Assembly: GCA_026770595.1 (NCBI GenBank)
Contig: MU633720.1
Location: 1 to 27,134 of the forward strand
Length of the DNA: 27,134 bases
DNA from: Ochromonadaceae sp. CCMP2298
Taxonomy: Eukaryota > Sar > Synurophyceae > Ochromonadales > Ochromonadaceae
Direction: 5' to 3'
A program made the translations under genes and the position numbers. How positions within the stretch are numbered: position 1 is the first letter of the stretch; each line of letters starts with the position of its first letter. The notes under the pieces are model-generated. The model had not been told where the DNA came from and searched no databases. It was given only the letters and a program-made list of their open reading frames with translations. Positions 1-7,638 of the stretch are shown piece after piece.

Positions 1-855
1 GGGCAGCCACGATGCACATCCGGCCAGAGCGCTCCCAAGAAGCGGCGCTGCGGTGCCCAGGCCCGCCACTGCGGGGTTGCTCATGAGCAGCTTGTAGACC
101 CCGTACCCAGGGATCTCCCGCACGAGCGTCGCATCCAGGCCCCTGCCCAGCAGCCCTTTCCAGCTGTCCTCCGCGATCACCTTCTGGATGCAATCGAATT
201 CGTTCTTGTATACATCAGTGTTCCCCGCCTGCATCAGCACCTTGATGCGCTCCACGGGGTAACACACAAAGCTCGACACGAAGCCGGAAAAGGCGGCTGC
301 GGCTGCCAGCTGCGGGAGCGAGAGCACTACCGGTAGAGCATCAGCCCCATCGACGCTTGTGATCCAGTCGAGGGCACACGCGTTGGACGCGAAAGCGACG
401 GACTTCACCAGAGCCTGTCCGATCATTACCCCCACCACGCCTTGGTAGAATCCTGCCACACCCTCCTTCTGCACTCCCGAGCTAGCCAGCGTTTGGGACT
501 TTGTCTTGATCAAATCAAGAGGTTAGCTCGCGCCTACCCCAATTGCGCCAGCAAATGACCCTGCGACGAGCCTAAGAACGGCCGGGTCTACTACGGCCTG
601 AAGCTCTACCCGGCGTGTTACCCGAGAGGGGTTGATTCCATATCCGAATTTGCTTTGCGAAAAATCATCTGCACACTCGATCCTGGACGGCGCAAGAAGA
701 GCAACTGGGAGCCGCAGCGTAATGAAGAGGAGCGGCGGGCGGGCAGGCACGCAGGGCAGAGAATCTGGAGGGAGGGGGCAAGCTCTCGCTGCAGCAAGAT
801 CCACTTTGTTTTTGCAGAATAGTGGTGGTACCGCATAAATTGGCACTGTACACAT
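1..855 (-). pseudogene. Mitochondrial carrier (SLC25) family gene, 3'-partial, interrupted by an in-frame TAA
   Basis: Read on the minus strand, this is an inner-membrane solute carrier with the tripartite SLC25 architecture. Repeat 1 shows AGSFAGAIGVGAS, then a TAA stop (523-525), then PLDLIKTKSQ. The stop sits exactly where the family has Tyr in the signature YPxDxxKxR. The frame then stays open for 174 codons to the window edge. It includes repeat 2 (CYPVERIKVLMQ, then GLLGRGLDATLVREIPGYGVY) and the start of repeat 3 (LAGCASWLP). The transported substrate cannot be told from this part. The true start is unclear: coding resemblance is good only from about position 660 downward, and the Pro/Leu-rich 5' part may be untranslated or contain an intron. 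TAA ends another gene in this window, so codon reassignment is unlikely. Alternatives to a pseudogene are a sequencing error or a null allele. Family assignment is strong; pseudogene status is moderate. Confidence 0.7.
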
Positions 856-1230
856 ATTAAATTAGCATAAACAGCGTCAGTTCAAGTGGGATCTGGTCGG
901 GTTGGGTTTGTCCACTCAAACAGGCTCGGAAAGTAAGAAACGGGACTTCCTACCGGTACGGGGTTTCCCATGAACTTCTAGGATGCTCTGTTTCGTTATT
1001 TAGGCGTTTTTCCACCATAAAAGGGGGTGGCCATATTTGTGTATATTTGTTGCAGCAAAGGTCTGGTGAACTCGGTCTGGGTGGAACTCGTCGGGCCAGA
1101 TTCACCCCGAGCACCGCTCGCGCGCTAGGAGTCATTAAACCGCGCGAAGTCTTTCCCAATGTGACCGCCTGGCAGTCCAAACAATTGCGAAGCCAAACTT
1201 TACACAATCAGCATCTTAATCAGCATCACA
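856..1230. other. Divergent intergenic region between the carrier gene and the HNH-like gene
   Basis: No open frame here looks like a gene. The stretch probably holds the promoters of both flanking genes. A perfect 8-bp palindrome, TACCGGTA, lies at 951-958. The same word recurs upstream of the mtnA-mtnK fusion. No TATA box in a convincing position was seen. Confidence 0.4.
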
Positions 1231-2370
1231 ATGAGCTCACCGGATCCTGCTCGTGAAATCGAACGACTACAGGCTCTTATCGATGGATCGGGCAGCGAGG
1301 CTTTAAAGGTGGAGTATCTAAAGGAGAGACAAGAATGGATTAAACACCTGCCCATCCCAACAGGTAGTTTGTTCTTCTTTCATAGTTCTTCGTCTTGTTT
1401 TTGTCTTTTCCTGTCTTTGACTTCGTCTTGTATGTTCTCATGTTCTTCCTCAGCTGTGACTCCGAGTTCCAAACGACAGAGAGTGGGGTATGAGTACTAC
1501 GAGATTTCCGCGACGTTCAAGGACGCTAAGCCGAGGAAGGGTATCAGAGCAACTGTCTACAAATGCGCAGAAAAGTATCACGGTCGGTATCGTAACAACG
1601 TTGGTGAGTCTATCTTCTACACACATGAGTCCAGCGATCTTGAGGTACACCTTCGTTTCAAAGAAGAGAGAGACGCTCAGGATTTTCTCGTTGAGCTGTC
1701 CCGCCTTCGCTCCGAGCACCACCGATTCCGTGACATGATCGAGTTTGAAGAGGAACCACTGGAGGTGTCTGTACCTGATAAAGCCAATCCCATCTTCTTC
1801 AGACACTACGTCACCACTGACAGCACCTCTTCTGAGTGCCTGACTCTCGCTGACCTGCTCACCGACTACTCTAAGCTGACCACTGTTGTCTACGATCCTG
1901 CCGATCCACGCATTGGCCTGTGTTCGTTTGAAGACTTCAGCGTGCTTGCCCCTCGCCAACGACTGTACAAGTGCCACATCGCCTCCAAGAGCGGCCACCC
2001 GAAGTACGTGAAGGACATGGACAATAACATCATCTACGCCACGCAAGACTTCCACAACTACTTTGACGGGATACAGACGAACTCCGGTGACGCAGAGATA
2101 GCCTTGAAGTACGACGGCTGTGAGGCAGAGGTGTCGGTGCCTGTAGATGTTGTTGGCAACCACGAGAACCGCTGCAAGGTGTTCGTGAGGATCATCTTTC
2201 GCGACGAAGCTATCGCAGCCTTCATGAAAGGGAGGTTCAGAGACTACACAGAGGTGAGTCCGCTGGAGCTGCGTTCCTACCTTTTTGTGAAGGATTTGGA
2301 GATCGCCAGAGCCGTGCTGGATATCAAGTACAAGGAGACCATGGCGGAGTGGGTGGTGCACAGAAGATAG
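1231..2370 (+). CDS. Uncharacterised protein with HNH (His-Me finger)-like signature, two exons
   Basis: Exons 1231-1363 and 1454-2370 give a 349-aa protein. The intron at 1364-1453 has a GT donor, a T/C-rich tract and a TCCTCAG acceptor. It is 90 nt long and has no in-frame stop, so the unspliced frame also reads through as 379 aa. Splicing joins ...HLPIPT to AVTPSSKRQR. In the spliced protein, residues 218-250 contain CHI, then DNNIIYAT, then DFHNYFDG. This spacing of His219, Asn235/236 and His245 resembles HNH endonucleases, where a His, an Asn and a second His build the metal-binding finger. The first ~40 residues are helical and charged. The assignment rests on motif spacing alone, so a nuclease activity is an inference. 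The gene ends with TAG. I did not recognise the rest of the protein. Confidence 0.75.
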   Translation: MSSPDPAREIERLQALIDGSGSEALKVEYLKERQEWIKHLPIPTGSLFFFHSSSSCFCLFLSLTSSCMFSCSSSAVTPSSKRQRVGYEYYEISATFKDAKPRKGIRATVYKCAEKYHGRYRNNVGESIFYTHESSDLEVHLRFKEERDAQDFLVELSRLRSEHHRFRDMIEFEEEPLEVSVPDKANPIFFRHYVTTDSTSSECLTLADLLTDYSKLTTVVYDPADPRIGLCSFEDFSVLAPRQRLYKCHIASKSGHPKYVKDMDNNIIYATQDFHNYFDGIQTNSGDAEIALKYDGCEAEVSVPVDVVGNHENRCKVFVRIIFRDEAIAAFMKGRFRDYTEVSPLELRSYLFVKDLEIARAVLDIKYKETMAEWVVHRR

Positions 2371-3067
2371 CGATGATGATTAACCGTACTCGTGTTTCAT
2401 TGTTGCTGTGCTGCTGTCCTACAAGGCTGTGCGCGTTGCGCGTGCTGGAACTAGTAATTAGCTGATCGGCCTAATACTTTATCTTCTAACGCTTCTTCCT
2501 ACTGCAATTGGTTAGTCTGTAAGAAAAGGCCGATGCTTACTAAAAGCCCGTGATCAAACACTCCTGTGCTTTGTTGAAACCAATCAATTTGCATGATCGT
2601 AGGGGAACAATTGATTTGCTCCATCGTTTTGATAAAGTGTGAAATTGAGCGACTATAGCAGTGTTGCTTTTCTATATATCCCATTTCCATTTTTGGTGTA
2701 TTCCCGCCATATCTCCACGACCCATGTACTCACTTATATATCATTCATGAAGTTGAAAAGGGTTAATAGCAAAGGTGCAGAGACCTTGTAAAAAACAAAA
2801 AGAGACCTTTCTTTCTCCGTCAGAACCAATCATTCCTTTGATACTAGACCTTGAAAAAGAAGAGGACTCGAACAAAATGATTTATCATACTACGAAACTC
2901 ATCAAGACATACGGGAACTTGATTGACGAAATTGATAAATGGCATCATGTTGGAATGTAACTTACAGGAATAGAATTTAGCCATTTTTTTGAGAGGGAAG
3001 TGCCCGTTGCGGGGGGAGAGAGGAGGGGTGGGCGAAAATTCGGCCATTTTTTGCCCCCGATCCACAT

Positions 3068-3093
3068 CCAAAACAGACGACCAAAACAGACGA
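3068..3093. repeat. 13-bp tandem duplication (CCAAAACAGACGA, two copies)
   Basis: Two perfect adjacent copies lie in the GC-rich half of the intergenic region, about 185 bp before the next start codon. Their role is unknown; they could be a duplicated factor-binding site or chance slippage. Confidence 0.6.
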
Positions 3094-3257
3094 TCTGCTT
3101 TTTGGGCTGCTGCTTGCGCTGCACAGATCCAATCTTGGGAAGCAATCTGTTGGAGCCCGTCCTGGAATCTCTGCGGGGTGACGGGATATCTCTGCTCTCG
3201 TCCGCCCCAGAAGCACATCACGGCGCATGTGTCAGTCCCTCTGTGGTGGACCGCGCC

Positions 3258-3266
3258 TATATAAAG
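3258..3266 (+). promoter_or_regulatory. TATA-like box upstream of the KDEL protein gene
   Basis: TATATAAAG matches a TATA consensus, but the assigned ATG at 3277 starts only about 10 bp downstream. A typical start site 25-30 bp after TATA would fall inside the first exon. Either the leader is extremely short or this match is fortuitous. An in-frame TAA in this same box rules out an upstream start for the gene. Confidence 0.3.
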
Positions 3267-3276
3267 ACTGTGTAAG

Positions 3277-3997
3277 ATGCCGCTGAGTCCGCACACGACG
3301 CTGGCTGCGTTGGCCCTGACGCTGCTCGTCCTCGTAGCGGTTGTGGCGCAGCCAGAAGGCTGGAAGATGGTCGATAGGTGAGCCGTTGGATCCAATCTCC
3401 CTATTCTGCCTCCCGTTCCTGCTATATTGAGACTTTGACGTGCTTTCCCTCTCTGACGGGTGGTCCGAGTAGGTTCTACGGATTCCGATATGAGATCAGC
3501 GGGCCGGTCGCAGATCAAGCTAGTCTAGTCAGCATACAGGAGAGGGCCGCTTCCACTGGCTGCTTCGGTTGGGCACAAATAAGCCCCTCTGGCAAAGTGG
3601 TGGGAGAGGCTAGGTGTGCTAAGGATAGGGGGAAAGCTTTTCAGGCGTGGCTGGAAGCTTTTGCACAGTCCACCAAGGTCGACGTGTTGGTGAGTGATCA
3701 GTCAGACCAGTGACGGCAAACGACTCTTCGCGCTTATCTGATATGTGTTCAACGCGAACAGCCACTAAAGCTGACCAATGCTGTCTTCTGCACCTACCCC
3801 TCTGCTACCTACATCTACCTGCCAAACAGGTATATGGAGATACCAAGATACGGTTACACTTCTCGCACTTTAAAATACTCGAGAGCACGAGAGACACCTG
3901 CTTCCTTGATACCCCGCACCAGTGCCCCGGCATGGCAACCGAGCAAAGCGCTGGGACTGGTTCAAGGCAGGAAAAGAGCGGCAAGGATGAACTATGA
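3277..3997 (+). CDS. ER-lumenal acylphosphatase-like protein with signal peptide and KDEL, catalytic residues lost
   Basis: Exons 3277-3377, 3473-3689 and 3830-3997 encode 161 aa; introns are 95 and 140 bp, with GT-AG ends and consistent phase. Residues 1-24 form a signal peptide with a Leu/Ala/Val core ending AVVA. Residues 38-122 align without gaps to an acylphosphatase fold: RYEISGPV (strand 1), helix SIQERAASTG, GWAQISPSGKVVGEA (strands 2-3), helix AFQAWLEAF, and a final strand IRLHFSHFKIL. In active enzymes the first loop carries an Arg and the GWVxN segment an Asn. Here these align to Leu52 and Ile70, so acyl-phosphate hydrolysis is not expected. The protein ends GKDEL, the ER retrieval signal. 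The role is unknown; a lumenal binding or scaffold function is a guess. Exon joins are strong, the fold assignment moderate. Confidence 0.72.
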
Positions 3998-4388
3998 GTC
4001 TGTATTCACGTCTGTAAAATTCAGAGCACATCACTCCCCTGCTCACACCAAGCACACAAAGTTATTAGAGTTTAAAGCTTAAATGCCACTGAAAACGGGT
4101 GTAAGTTAATGTTAATTTTAGTATGCAGACGGTGAGTCTAGCAGCTTTCCAAAATCAGGCCTGCGTTTCTGAATCCACTTCAGAAACCAGACAGCTGCCG
4201 AGTGAAGCTGGGTGTAAGTCCAACTCTATAAGCATATGTTCCATCTCCCCCTATAAGCAGGGGTAGAGGCACCATCCTGGAGCTTGGGCAGGCTCGGCAG
4301 CTACCCGCCGCGGTAATTATCAACAGTCTTCTGTCTCGTGTCCTCTCATCTACTATCTACTATATCTACTATCTACTATCTACTGCCC
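3998..4388. other. Convergent intergenic region with heptanucleotide repeat
   Basis: This 391-bp stretch lies between two 3' ends and contains no supported gene or RNA. It includes a microsatellite at 4348-4384. A short string resembling the conserved SSU rRNA 530-loop occurs near 4309 but has no rRNA context. Confidence 0.4.
4348..4384. repeat. Heptanucleotide microsatellite (ATCTACT)n
   Basis: Five copies of ATCTACT, interrupted once by an extra AT, lie a few bases beyond the stop codon of the minus-strand gene. They are therefore probably in its 3' UTR. Confidence 0.8.
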
Positions 4389-5441
4389 TCAGCACTCCCG
4401 GGACTTTGTCAGGCTGAAGCAGCGTGTGCGAGGGAGATAGAGGCTGGACTTCCACACGGGGATTAATGCCTGCGCGATGCGGGGGATCTGGGATTTGTAC
4501 AGGCGAAACTCGGCGGGATTTGACGCAATCGCTTCATGAAAGGACACCAGATGCACCTGCGCGTCGATAAGTCCCAGCACGCTGATCACCTTGTTGTTGT
4601 ACACCCACTGCTCTTTCACACTCAAGTGAGCGGCGATGCAGGGGTCGAACACGCCCTGCTGCACAGAGTGCGTGCGCCGAACGCTGCCCCGGATCTGAGC
4701 CACCAGTCGTTCGATGCGCCTTATTGTGGAGGCCACCTGTTGTCGTCGCACGTCCGTCAGCGCCGCCGCTGTCGCCGCAGCATTGACGCCAATGTCCTTC
4801 CCCTTCCCCATGCCCGTACCCATTTTCGCGCTGATTTGCACGACCACTTCATTTCTCGACCCACGTTCCCGCTGTTCGCTTTGCGCAGAGAGCATGTCTG
4901 CCAGACTGGCGAAGTGCTCGTCCACCTGCACTGCCAGTCGCCGCGCCAGCTTATGGTGCTCCCGGAACTCGTGCAGGTCCGACATCGCCTCCGCAGGCAA
5001 GATGCGCACCAGCAACGGAACGAATATGTCCTCCTCCACCCGCTGCAGCGCGCGCATGTTGAAATTGCAGGTGAAGTCGTGTCCGGCGGTGATGCGCTCC
5101 AGGGTGCAGCGTGAGCTAGCGAAGTCGCGCAGTGCCTCCTGCTGCCTACTCAGAACATCGCAAAGCAGCAGTTCCAACCGGTCTAGGTCGCGCAGAACGC
5201 TCATAGTATGCCACCGCCAGCCGTGGATGACAAACTCCCTCTCTGCTTTTGGGACAGGTCCGTCCAGGAAGGCGACGCTTGGACGATCTCTTGGCCACAG
5301 TTTCTCCGTGAGGCCACCCCACCAGTCCTCCCGCGAATGGATAAAGGATGACATCGCCGTAAAGTTTAGAGGCGATGCAACAGAGTAACTGCTGTGAAGA
5401 GAGGCCACGAAAAGCGTAAAGAGGAACACAACCCCTCTCAT
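4389..5441 (-). CDS. Secreted or lumenal helical protein, possibly hemerythrin-like
   Basis: This single-exon gene encodes 350 aa and ends with TGA. I chose the ATG at 5441: the open frame extends 11 codons further upstream but without an ATG. The chosen start gives an immediate signal peptide, MRGVVFLFTLFVASLHSSYS. The mature part is mostly helical. HGWRWHTMSVLRDLDRLE (His73, His78), RVEEDIFVP (Glu136/137) and EFREHHKLARRL (His162/163) resemble the His/Glu ligand helices of HHE/hemerythrin-like domains. The match is imperfect, because the His expected just before the EE pair is Arg/Gln. A second helical region (residues ~275-330) contains DAQVHLVSFHEA. A Gly/Lys/Ala-rich linker near residues 205-225 separates the halves. 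Metal or oxygen binding is only an inference. It diverges from the Trp-rich repeat gene across a foldback element. Confidence 0.65.
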   Translation of the reverse strand: MRGVVFLFTLFVASLHSSYSVASPLNFTAMSSFIHSREDWWGGLTEKLWPRDRPSVAFLDGPVPKAEREFVIHGWRWHTMSVLRDLDRLELLLCDVLSRQQEALRDFASSRCTLERITAGHDFTCNFNMRALQRVEEDIFVPLLVRILPAEAMSDLHEFREHHKLARRLAVQVDEHFASLADMLSAQSEQRERGSRNEVVVQISAKMGTGMGKGKDIGVNAAATAAALTDVRRQQVASTIRRIERLVAQIRGSVRRTHSVQQGVFDPCIAAHLSVKEQWVYNNKVISVLGLIDAQVHLVSFHEAIASNPAEFRLYKSQIPRIAQALIPVWKSSLYLPRTRCFSLTKSREC

Positions 5442-5529
5442 CTGCTCCGTTGGATTGCGGGATCGAACCGACACGTTTTGCGATGAGCTGTTGGTTTGCC
5501 CTCGACATCCACACCTTCAAGTGCGGGTG

Positions 5530-5872
5530 GCACGAGCTTGCGGAAGAAGCACAGCAGAGATCCGCTCTGGGCAAGGTGCGATTAGGGCTGTTGAACTGGT
5601 GAGGGGCTCCTGGAAGGAGTCCCTGCTGCTGGGAAGATCTTCAACGAAATATTGTTCCCAAGGGAAATCGGGAACCTGGGAACGGTCCCGCTTTTCTTTG
5701 TTTTGGTCCCAAAAGAGGGGGGCGAAACCTGGCAGGTTTGGCCGCGAGGGCCATGAGCCAAAAGCCATCGACAGCAGCAGCAGAGATATGCATCTGACCA
5801 CGGCCAGAGATTCGATCCCAGCGCACCGTGCCCAGAGCGGATCTCTGCTGTGGTTCTTCCGCAAGCTCGTGC
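5530..5872. mobile_element. Foldback / MITE-like element with 51-bp terminal inverted repeats
   Basis: The arms at 5530-5580 and 5822-5872 are reverse complements over 51 bp with two mismatches, and similarity stops abruptly on both sides. The 241-bp interior has no convincing gene. It contains smaller hairpins, for example GTTCCC...GGGAAC near 5654. This architecture fits a non-autonomous miniature inverted-repeat transposable element. I see no clear target-site duplication: the flanks read ...GCGGGTG on the left and TTTTTCTTTT on the right. The element occupies most of the 471-bp gap between two divergent start codons, 88 bp and 40 bp from them. It may therefore carry promoter signals for either gene. 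A very stable RNA hairpin is expected if it is transcribed. Confidence 0.7.
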
Positions 5873-5912
5873 TTTTTCTTTTCTTCCTGTAGGAGAGCAA
5901 TCGCCTCGTGTG

Positions 5913-7338
5913 ATGAAGAAGCTGGAGGTGCGTTGTCTCCGCCGTGTTATCTTCGCTGGAGATTGTTTTACCCGTAGCCAGTGCTGACTGTTTCCACCCC
6001 TCTTTTCACATCGCCATAGATCAACGTCTATAAGCAGGTGGCGGGAGCCGTCTCTATAGACATTCGGGGAGCGAAAGGTCCAAACGCGGTGACCATCAAT
6101 GGAACGTATGATCCCACAGACGAAATCTGCAACGACTGGCCGGTCTACCAGAAGCGAGGGGACTCGAATAAATGGCTTGAGTTCTTTAATCAGTCCAACA
6201 AGTGGTATATAAAGGCGACGAACGACAAAGGAAAGGCGCGCGGTTGGATGAGGCTGTCGGCAGACCCCTGTACCTCTCCGGAGATGTGCAAGGCCACGTG
6301 CGAGGTGTGGGATGGCAGTCGGTGGACCTCGCAGCCCAGTGTTACCATTCTCACCGCGAAGCAACGGAACGAGGAGGACGGGAAGGCGGGCAGTATTCGA
6401 CGGATTCGCGCGACGCCAGTGAGGATCCAGGGGGCGACTGGTGAGTGCGCCACTGCCTAAGCGTCCCTTATGCTGCCCCCCCTTCGCTCACTGCACCCTG
6501 CTGTCTACCCCGCACCCTGGACTATACATCCCCCTTGAACTCTGAACCCTACACCCTGCACCCTCTCATCCTCTCCCGACCCCCTCAGCTTTCTCCCTCA
6601 TGCCTCTCATTTTGCACCCGTCTCTCCTCTCCAAACTCCTCTGCTCTCACGCCCTCAGGTCCAAGTGGGCCCTCCATAAACGGCGTGTACGAGCCCACGG
6701 ACGAGATTTGCGGCGGCTGGCCTGTATATCGTAAGAAGGACGACTCTGAGAAGTGGCTGGAGTACATCGTGGCGACCAACGAGTGGTACGTGAAGCCCAC
6801 TGCGGACAAGGGCAAGGCGGAGGGCTGGATGTGTATTGCGTCGGACCCCCCTACGAGGCCGGAGCTGTCGAAAGGTGAGAAGAGTGCTAATCTGGGTGCA
6901 TTTGTCTGCTACTGCTGTGCTACTCCACTGTTGTGCCCTGCTACTCTGCGACTCTCCTGCACTCTTTTACGATCAGTGGGTTGACGAAATCTTTCTCTCG
7001 AAACAGGTACTTGTGACGTATGGGACGGCGAGCGATGGACCACCCAGAACACAGTAGAGATCACAGCCATGCCTGGGTACTTCCGCAGCCTTACAGATGT
7101 GCAGATATTTTGCAACGAGGAGATAAAAAAGTCTCACGAAAAATTCTCGGCCACGTTGACTAAGACTGTCGCGTTGATAGCTGCAGCAGTGCCTGCGGAG
7201 AAGGTGGAGGAGGGGGAGCAGCAGCTGCGGCAGCTGAATCAGGACATTGAGAACAGGTTGGCTTTGCTGAAGCAGAAGAAGGAAGCGGAGCCGATACCAG
7301 TGGGTGTGGTGAAGCAGGAGAGTGAACCAGATAGCTAG
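5913..7338 (+). CDS. Protein with two tandem Trp-rich domains and C-terminal coiled coil, four exons
   Basis: Exons 5913-5927, 6020-6440, 6659-6874 and 7007-7338 give 327 aa. The first exon is only MKKLE; the chosen ATG precedes a GTGCGT donor and joins in frame to INVYKQVAGAVSID. Two copies of a ~87-residue domain follow, at about 29-117 and 152-238. Shared features are INGxYxPTDEIC, WPVYxK, KWLE, WYxK, DKGKAxGWM, DPxTxPE, and TCxVWDGxRWTxQ. I do not recognise the domain; the regular Trp/Tyr/Gly pattern suggests a beta fold. Residues ~245-310 are Lys/Glu/Leu-rich with heptad-like spacing, probably a coiled coil. The introns flanking the second repeat and the one inside it are all phase 1, as expected for a duplicated or shuffled exon. 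There is no signal peptide, so it is likely cytosolic or nuclear. The end is TAG. Function unknown. Confidence 0.75.
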
Positions 7339-7638
7339 CTAGTAGGTATACCAGACAGCTGCCGCTCCCCTGACTGTCGCGAATCGTACCTCGTACCTTG
7401 GCGTTAATTCTAAGCGGCATTATGAGTATCACTATTTCCCACTGCTTTATTTGGTCTTTCTCACTGCTGCACCAAATCTATGGCCCGATTACCCTGGGTA
7501 TGTGACCGATCTGTGAGGGCAAAGGTTAAAAAGGCGAACAGGACAGGTTCAAAAGAATATAATTAATGTATTTAACAGTATTGCCCGACCGCGCAGGGCC
7601 TGGGCATATTTAGAATAGCAATGTCGCAGTGTAGAAAT
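7339..7638. other. Short convergent intergenic region
   Basis: These 300 bp separate the 3' ends of the Trp-rich repeat gene and the dynein gene. The stretch holds the 3' UTRs of both, including an AT-rich patch at 7555-7580. No further gene or structured element is evident. Confidence 0.5.

Larger units (their letters stand above)
2371..3276. other. Intergenic region, AT-rich then GC-rich, no convincing gene
   Basis: The left part (about 2450-2960) is AT-rich and the right part GC-rich. The frames open on either strand lack homology or splice support. Short repeats are visible: a 13-bp tandem duplication CCAAAACAGACGA at 3068-3080 and 3081-3093, and two similar copies of GCCATTTTTT near 2980 and 3040. 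A TATA-like box lies at the right end. This is probably the 3' flank of the HNH-like gene plus the promoter of the KDEL protein gene. Confidence 0.4.

Noticed and set aside
600-640. Possible 24-bp intron in the carrier N-terminus that would join an ATG in another frame
   Set aside because: It is far shorter than any other intron here (minimum 70 bp) and lacks room for a branch point.
1450-2361. 303-codon minus-strand frame opposite the HNH-like gene
   Set aside because: It mirrors the plus-strand codons and has no recognisable domain; the plus strand has splice sites and a plausible motif.
2844-3518. 224-codon minus-strand frame spanning intergenic DNA and the start of the KDEL protein gene
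   Set aside because: It overlaps the signal-peptide exon antisense, is Arg/Ser-rich without domains, and is not supported by any splice pattern.
4300-4325. String GCCGCGGTAATT resembling the SSU rRNA 530 loop
   Set aside because: The flanking sequence shows no rRNA helices; a 12-base match in isolation is taken as chance.
5450-5475. tRNA T-arm-like sequence (GGTTCGATCC) on the minus strand
   Set aside because: The T stem does not pair beyond three bases, and no D arm or anticodon arm could be placed upstream.
6530-6570. Telomere-like ACCCT units (AACCCTACACCCTGCACCCT)
   Set aside because: They are short and irregular inside a pyrimidine-rich intron; they fit the general intron composition better than an interstitial telomere.
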